Assembly (NCBI RefSeq): GCF_000974365.1
Contig: NZ_BAZW01000012.1
Span: 1-64,000 of the forward strand
Direction of reading: 5' to 3'
Source: Geofilum rubicundum JCM 15548
GTDB lineage: Bacteria > Bacteroidota > Bacteroidia > Bacteroidales > Marinilabiliaceae
DNA: 64,000 nt
In this document: piece by piece, positions 59,522-64,000 of the stretch
How the letters are laid out: each line of letters begins with the position of its first letter
Position numbering within the stretch: position 1 is the first letter of the stretch
The notes under the pieces: generated by a model
What the model saw: only the letters and a program-made list of their open reading frames with translations
Database searches by the model: none
Told to the model about the DNA's origin: nothing
Translations under genes and position numbers: made by a program

Positions 59522-60406
59522 ATGATAACTGTCTGTGTGCCTGTTTACAACTACCATGTTACCCCTTTGGCCATGAAGCTGAGCAAACAAGCTCATTTGG
59601 CTGATTTTCCGGTAGAGATTCTTTTTTTGGACGATGGCTCAGATCAGGCCTATGCGCCGTTTAATGACAGCCTGTCCAAACTCAATCACATCCGTTTTAT
59701 CTCCCAAAAGAACCAGGGACGCTCGCGCACGCGCAACCATTTGGCTGAAATGGCCTTGGGTGAGTATCTGATATTTATGGATTGCGACTGCGATGTGCCC
59801 GATGATTTTATTGCCAAATACGCCGCTTATTGTCGCCCGGGCCAAGTAGTTGTTGGTGGCTTACAGTACCACGAACGCCCCCAAGACCCCTCTCTTTGGC
59901 TCAGGTGGAAGGTGGGTGTGAAGCGCGAAGTACGCAGTCTGAAACGCCGGCAGGCCGAACCTTATGCCAGTTTTCTTTCCTCCAATTTTATGGTTCCCAA
60001 AAACCTCATGTCGAAGTTGGCTTTTGATGAAAACATGCGGGGATACGGGCATGAAGATACGCTGTTTGGGCTTGCCCTGAAGCGCCACAAAGTACCCCTT
60101 GTGCACATCGAAAACGCCGTTTTCCATCAGGGCATCGATCGGGCCGACGCCTACCTTAAAAAGTTGGAGCAAAGCATCGACAATCTCGTGCTGATAGGCG
60201 ACCAGGCCGAACTGGCTGAGGGTTTTAAGTTGTTCAGATACTATCTGTTCATCAAAAAAGCGGGATTGACCCGCCTTTTTAATCAGTTGTTCAACCGGGT
60301 TGAACCAGCCATGAAAAAGCAATTTTTACAGGGCAGCGACTCCCTTCTTCTTCTGGATCTTTACAAGCTGGGACTGCTTTGCCAAAAGTCCCGCCACTCT
60401 CGTTGA
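59522..60406 (+). CDS. Glycosyltransferase family 2
   Basis: About 294 residues starting MITVCVPVYNYHVTPL. The GT-A core has VEILFLDDGSD, GRSRTRNHLAEMALGEYLIF and the metal motif MDCDCDVPDDF. The acceptor/C-terminal part has FDENMRGYGHEDTLFGLALK, typical of galactosyl/chondroitin-polymerase-like members. No membrane helix. It is a lone transferase gene, convergent and almost touching kbl, away from the main polysaccharide cluster. The acceptor is unknown. Confidence 0.88.
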   Translation: MITVCVPVYNYHVTPLAMKLSKQAHLADFPVEILFLDDGSDQAYAPFNDSLSKLNHIRFISQKNQGRSRTRNHLAEMALGEYLIFMDCDCDVPDDFIAKYAAYCRPGQVVVGGLQYHERPQDPSLWLRWKVGVKREVRSLKRRQAEPYASFLSSNFMVPKNLMSKLAFDENMRGYGHEDTLFGLALKRHKVPLVHIENAVFHQGIDRADAYLKKLEQSIDNLVLIGDQAELAEGFKLFRYYLFIKKAGLTRLFNQLFNRVEPAMKKQFLQGSDSLLLLDLYKLGLLCQKSRHSR

Positions 60407-60408
60407 TT

Positions 60409-61599
60409 CTAATCAATCACCTTGAGTGCTTTGCCAATTTTTACAAAGGCTTCAATGGCTTTATCCAGCTGCGGTGTTTCGTGCGCCGCTGAAATCTGAA
60501 TGCGGATGCGGGCCTGACCTTTCGGCACCACCGGATAATAAAAGCCAATCACATAAATACCTTCATCCAATAGTCTGGATGCAAACTCCTGCGCCAGTTT
60601 GGCATCGTAAAGCATCAGTGCAACAATGGCCGAGTTGGTCGGTTTGATATCGAAGCCCGCCATCCTGATTTTTTCTTTGAAGTAATCCGCGTTGCGCATC
60701 ACCTTATCGCGCAGCGCCGTACTTTCTTCCAGCATTTTGAATACCTCCAACGCCGCACCGACAATGGCGGGAGCCAGGGAATTGCTGAAAAGGTAGGGGC
60801 GTGAACGTTGACGCAGCATATCGATGATCTCTTTTTTCCCCGTGGTATAGCCGCCCAGGGCTCCACCCAATGCCTTGCCCAGCGTTCCGGTAATGATGTC
60901 CACCCGATCCATCACCTGGTGGTGCTCATGGGTGCCGCGACCGGTCTCGCCAATGAAGCCAGAGGCGTGACTGTCGTCCACCATCACCAATGCCTTATAG
61001 CGATCGGCCAAATTGCAAATCGACTTTAAAGGCGCGATATCGCCATCCATTGAAAACACCCCATCCGTCACGATGACCCGGAAACGCTTGCCTTGCGCCT
61101 CTATCAGTTTCGCTTCAAGGTCGGTCATGTCCGCATGCTTGTACCGGTAACGCGCTGCTTTGGACAGGCGCACACCATCAATAATGCTGGCGTGGTTCAA
61201 CTCATCCGAGATGATGGCATCCTCTTCGCCAAATAAGGGTTCAAAGACCCCTCCATTGGCGTCAAAGCAGGCCGCATACAAAATGGTGTCTTCCATCTTA
61301 AAAAAGCGGGCAATGGTATTTTCCAGCTCTTTGTGAATGTCCTGGGTGCCGCAGATGAAGCGGACCGACGACATGCCATAACCGTGCGTGTCCAGAGCTC
61401 TTTTAGCGGCCTCAACCACCCGCGGGTGGGAAGATAGCCCCAGATAGTTATTGGCGCAAAAATTAAGCACCTTTTGGCCCTTGTTGACACTGATCTCCGC
61501 CTGCTGGGGAGAGGTGATAATTCTTTCGGTTTTATAGAGGCCGGATTGCTTGATCTCTTTTAATCCCTTTTCTAAATATGATTTGAATGCGCCGTACAT
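60409..61599 (-). CDS. kbl: Glycine C-acetyltransferase (2-amino-3-ketobutyrate CoA ligase)
   Basis: PLP enzyme of the alpha-oxoamine synthase family, cleaving 2-amino-3-ketobutyrate to glycine and acetyl-CoA in threonine degradation. Intact at 396 residues with [37 protein letters not shown], the PLP-ring Asp/His motif [13 protein letters not shown] and the PLP lysine in [13 protein letters not shown]. Threonine dehydrogenase is not in the window. It could alternatively be a serine palmitoyltransferase-like relative, but length and motifs fit Kbl best. Confidence 0.92.
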   Translation of the reverse strand: MYGAFKSYLEKGLKEIKQSGLYKTERIITSPQQAEISVNKGQKVLNFCANNYLGLSSHPRVVEAAKRALDTHGYGMSSVRFICGTQDIHKELENTIARFFKMEDTILYAACFDANGGVFEPLFGEEDAIISDELNHASIIDGVRLSKAARYRYKHADMTDLEAKLIEAQGKRFRVIVTDGVFSMDGDIAPLKSICNLADRYKALVMVDDSHASGFIGETGRGTHEHHQVMDRVDIITGTLGKALGGALGGYTTGKKEIIDMLRQRSRPYLFSNSLAPAIVGAALEVFKMLEESTALRDKVMRNADYFKEKIRMAGFDIKPTNSAIVALMLYDAKLAQEFASRLLDEGIYVIGFYYPVVPKGQARIRIQISAAHETPQLDKAIEAFVKIGKALKVID

Positions 61600-61710
61600 G
61601 GTGTTGTTTTTTATGAGGTATTAAAAATACGCAATTGGCGGTTAAATGGAAATGATTTTTATCCGCCTTTTTCCTTGAGGTGGATTGGAAGTTCAGGATT
61701 TTGGATACGT

Positions 61711-62660
61711 TTAGCCCTTGAGGGTTTCGACTTCTGAGCGGAGGGCAGCCCAGATGGTGTCGTCCATTTTGGGTCCCATTACTTCAATGACTCTGGCGGA
61801 GAGTAGAGCGCGAGATGGCCGCATGTCTCCATGGGCAGCGCATGAATCAGTCCGTACAGAAAACCTGCTGCGTACAAATCACCGGCGCCGGTGGTGTCAA
61901 TTGGGTTGGCTTTAATGGCGCCGACTTTAAATACCTTATCAAGATACTTGATGTAAGAGCCTTCCGGTCCTTTTTTCAGAATGGTGATGTCACATAACTC
62001 ACCCATCCAGTCCAGAGCGGCATGATCTTCCAATCCGGACGTAAAAGCCTTCGCCTCTTCTTCGTTGGCAAAAAGAATATCCACATAATCGCGCACCATT
62101 TCACGCAGGAATTCCAGATTGTCCTCCACCACATTGAAGCTGGCCAGATCTAAGGAAACAATTAAGCCATGCTCCCGGGCCCTTTTCAGCGCCTCTTTAA
62201 TCAGTTGCTGGTTTTGTACCAGATAGCCCTCTATGTGGAAGTAAGTATAATCAGCAAACAAATCATGGGGAATGTCTTCGGCCGTCAGTTCAACCGCTGC
62301 CCCCAAAAAGGTGGCAAAGGTGCGCTCCGAGTCGGGCGAAATCAAGGCAATGGCCCGGCCCGATTCATTGGGGCTCTCCAGCAGGAGGGGGGCAATGTTT
62401 TTCATTTCCATGTCCTTTCGGAAAAAGGTGCCCCATTCATCCTTGCCCACCTTCCCCAGAAAGCCGGTCTGTATGCCCAGATTGGCCAGACCATGAATGG
62501 TGTTGGCAGCTGAACCACCGGAGGCTTTGCTGCTGCCATTGTGGCCGACAGCCGCAATGACGTTATTGGCCATGAGCATATCTACCAGTTGCATGCTTCC
62601 TTTTGGAAGGGCCAGTTGTTCCAATACCAGATCGTTATCTAATTTCAATAAAATATCCAC
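61711..62660 (-). CDS. PfkB-family sugar/nucleoside kinase (adenosine kinase-like), frameshifted at C-terminus
   Basis: Ribokinase-fold kinase. It starts MDILLKLDNDLVLEQL, close to the window of adenosine-kinase-like PfkB proteins, with GGSAANTIHGLANLGI and the catalytic anion-hole motif NPIDTTGAGDLYAAGFLYGL (Asp base). As written it stops at 61779 after CGHLALYSPPESLK. One added G (CTCGCGC to CTCGGCGC, near 61813) gives CGHLGALLSARVIEVMGPKM and a stop at 61711. That ending matches the family. The substrate (adenosine, ribose or similar) is not decided by sequence. Confidence 0.88.
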
Positions 62661-62747
62661 GAGGCATTGCCCATTCCTAAAACTTTTCCCATAATCTTGT
62701 CATAATCAATTTGTGATTACAAAGATGAAATTTTTTCTCAAAACTTG

Positions 62748-62778
62748 TTGCATAATTGCCAGAAAGCATTTAGTTTTG
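62748..62778 (+). promoter_or_regulatory. Promoter of the tRNA-Asn genes
   Basis: TTG (62748-62750) and an exact -7 box TAGTTTTG (62771-62778) are separated by 20 bases. Transcription would begin near 62785, about 50 bases before the first tRNA. Confidence 0.7.
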
Positions 62779-62836
62779 CAGGGCATTTGAGAAATGTAAC
62801 CCTCTTCATTATTCATTTCTTTTGGATGTTTAAAAT

Positions 62837-62910
62837 TCCTCAGTAGCTCAGTTGGTTAGAGCGGCGGACTGTTAATCCGTAGGTCGTAGGTTCAAGTCCT
62901 ACCTGAGGAG
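62837..62910 (+). tRNA. tRNA-Asn (GTT), copy 1
   Basis: 74 bases. The acceptor stem TCCTCAG/CTGAGGA, D-arm AGCTCAGTTGGTTAGAGC, anticodon loop CTGTTAA (anticodon GTT) and T-arm GGTTCAAGTCC are all canonical. CCA is not encoded. It is identical to the second copy 50 bases downstream. Confidence 0.97.
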
Positions 62911-62960
62911 CTTTTTTTAAAGCTGCCAGATCATAGGTTGATTATATTAATAGCACATTT

Positions 62961-63034
62961 TCCTCAGTAGCTCAGTTGGTTAGAGCGGCGGACTGTTAAT
63001 CCGTAGGTCGTAGGTTCAAGTCCTACCTGAGGAG
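62961..63034 (+). tRNA. tRNA-Asn (GTT), copy 2
   Basis: Identical 74-base sequence to copy 1, with the same anticodon GTT. It is followed 11 bases later by a terminator, so both copies are probably processed from one transcript. Confidence 0.97.
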
Positions 63035-63045
63035 CCAAAATCAAT

Positions 63046-63073
63046 AAAGCCATTCGTTCGAATGGCTTTTTTA
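63046..63073 (+). terminator. Terminator of the tRNA-Asn transcript
   Basis: AAAGCCATTCG and CGAATGGCTTT form an 11-bp stem with a TT loop, followed by a T-rich tail. Confidence 0.88.
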
Positions 63074-63189
63074 TTTCCCCCAAAGTCGTTGCAGGGGGCA
63101 CTTCCCCAATGTTCTCTTTATATAAGCTGTTTGTTACATTAAGCATTTAATGGGAACAAGGTATTTCAGGTCGAATTTCTGTTACAATA

Positions 63190-63220
63190 TTGCATTTAAA
63201 TTATTTTGATTGTATTTTTG
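63190..63220 (+). promoter_or_regulatory. Promoter of the XRE/ImmA pair
   Basis: TTG (63190-63192) and an exact -7 box TATTTTTG (63213-63220) with 20-base spacing. It overlaps an open-frame ATG at 63190, so the regulator must start further downstream. Confidence 0.65.
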
Positions 63221-63244
63221 TAACAAAGGAACAATCTTATAACT

Positions 63245-63576
63245 ATGAAACTACCGTTGGCAATAATATCGCAAAACTACGCAAAGCGCAAGCCTTAACG
63301 CAAGAAAACCTTGCGTTATATCTGGGTGTATCACGTGTACAAATCTCACACTATGAAAGAGGAGAGCGTGATGTTTCTGTTACAGAAATGAATAAATTGG
63401 CAGATTTGTTTGGTGTTGAATTATCTGATCTTCTTGAGGAAGATGATGATCTTCAAAAAATGAATCTGGCCTTTGCCTTTAGAAGTGCTAATTCTGAATC
63501 TGATCTGGATAATATAGCATTTTTCAAAAGGGTGGTGTTGAATTATTTAAAAATGCAGCGCATCAATGAACTATAG
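63245..63576 (+). CDS. XRE-family HTH regulator (antitoxin-like), probable N-terminal frameshift
   Basis: Small DNA-binding protein with a single Cro/CI-type HTH: NNIAKLRKAQALTQENLALY, then LGVSRVQISHYERGERD. The acidic middle (ELSDLLEEDDD) and helical tail are typical of XRE partners of ImmA proteins. The open frame extends back to 63190, but the promoter at 63190-63220 makes that start unlikely. The ATG at 63245 is one base out of frame; a single missing base in ATGAAACTACC would give a start of M-K-x-T-V-G. It overlaps the downstream gene by 11 bases, so the two are coupled. Confidence 0.78.
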
Positions 63577-64000
63577 AATAGAAAAAGAAGCATCCGAGTT
63601 TCGCACGAAGAATGGGTTTTCAAATTCTGATCCTATTCGTTTAAAGAGCTTATTAATAAAGCTTAATGTCATTACGCTTTTCAAACCACTTTCCGAAAAT
63701 TTTTCAGGAATGGCTATAAAGGTAGGAGGCTCACGGTTTATGCTTATTAATTCAGAGCACTCCATTGGCAGGCAACACTTTTCTATCTGCCATGAATTGT
63801 ATCATCTATACATTCAGGAAGGTTTTACGCCACACCACAGTTCTGCTGGCGTTTTTAACAAGAAGGACAGCATTGAATACCAAGCGGATTTATTTGCTGC
63901 CAATCTGTTGATGCCTAAAGAAGGGATAATTAATCTAATTCCGGATAAGGAATTGAGTAAGGACAAAATTTCACTTGAGACAATATTAAAAGTTGAACAC
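63566..64000 (+). CDS. ImmA/IrrE-family metallopeptidase, cut by the window end
   Basis: The first 145 codons are present. The zincin motif HELYH (His76, Glu77, His80) is followed by EYQADLFAANLLMP (Glu104), the standard ImmA/IrrE signature. The start ATG lies inside the last codons of the XRE gene (11-base overlap). Such pairs act as anti-repressors or toxin-antitoxin-like modules in which the protease inactivates or modifies its HTH partner. No stop is reached before position 64000. Confidence 0.88.
   Translation, partial: MNYRIEKEASEFRTKNGFSNSDPIRLKSLLIKLNVITLFKPLSENFSGMAIKVGGSRFMLINSEHSIGRQHFSICHELYHLYIQEGFTPHHSSAGVFNKKDSIEYQADLFAANLLMPKEGIINLIPDKELSKDKISLETILKVEH

Noticed and set aside
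62964-63146. Minus-strand open frame ending GLEPTTYGLTVRRSNQLSY
   Set aside because: This is the antisense of a tRNA gene, a well-known spurious protein prediction.
63190-63244. Upstream ATG (63190) as start of the XRE regulator
   Set aside because: A full -33/-7 promoter overlaps this codon, so the transcript would begin downstream of it, and the encoded 18 residues have no HTH-family similarity.

Overview
The window is a chromosomal segment of a Bacteroidota bacterium, most likely of the Bacteroidales/Marinilabiliales type. The evidence is a SusC/SusD pair, a DUF6377 regulator, DUF4834 and DUF3098 proteins, the ftsX-DUF3098-uppP-truB-queA gene order, and several promoters of the Bacteroidota form (TAnnTTTG -7 box, sometimes with a TTG -33 box about 19-20 bases upstream). 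Shine-Dalgarno sequences are mostly absent. Genus cannot be fixed from the sequence.

Layout. 28-4006 (-): penicillin-binding protein 1C and a YidE/AspT-type transporter. 4233-16080 (-): a glycan utilisation locus in the order regulator, SusC, SusD, GH30, surface glycan-binding lipoprotein, GH3. This order matches the known Bacteroides beta-1,6-glucan locus. 16276-18122 (+): pectinesterase and a DUF1080 lipoprotein. 18178-19368 (+): M24 peptidase. 19443-25659 (-): histidine degradation operon hutH-hutU-hutI-ftcD. 25945-28195 (-): acyl-CoA synthetase and a small outer-membrane barrel. 28348-30767 (+): dCMP deaminase, S41 protease, DUF4834. 30774-30945: palindromic tandem repeats. 30970-33680 (-): APS/PAPS reductase, phosphofructokinase, universal stress protein. 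33863-37757 (-): ftsX to queA. 37968-49496 (+): exopolysaccharide cluster with deacetylase, nitroreductase, pyruvyl transferase, flippase, three glycosyltransferases and an embedded sensor kinase. 49623-53251: an unrecognised helical protein (+) and a YfhO membrane protein (-). 53566-58703 (+): two paralogous secreted subunit-like proteins, a large outer-membrane barrel and a PapD-like chaperone. 58792-62660: YceI, a glycosyltransferase, Kbl and a PfkB kinase. 62837-64000: two identical tRNA-Asn genes and an XRE/ImmA pair cut by the window end.

The most interesting system is 53566-58703. It has the parts list of a chaperone-usher secretion/fibre system: two subunits with similar N-terminal halves and a shared C-terminal strand pattern, an outer-membrane barrel with Ig-like N- and C-terminal domains, and a PapD-like chaperone. 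None of the proteins looks like a classical FimD/PapC or Bacteroidota type V pilus component. I regard it as a candidate non-canonical chaperone-usher-like pathway.

A second window-wide signal concerns sequence quality. About 20 of the 48 protein genes are broken by frameshifts, and nearly all are repaired by restoring one G or C to a short G/C run (two sites seem to need two bases, and the XRE site is ambiguous). Many hit housekeeping genes (pfkA, hutU, hutI, ftcD, the ctp-type protease). They look like systematic base drop-outs in the sequence rather than pseudogenes, so I annotate each broken gene as one CDS and describe the break.
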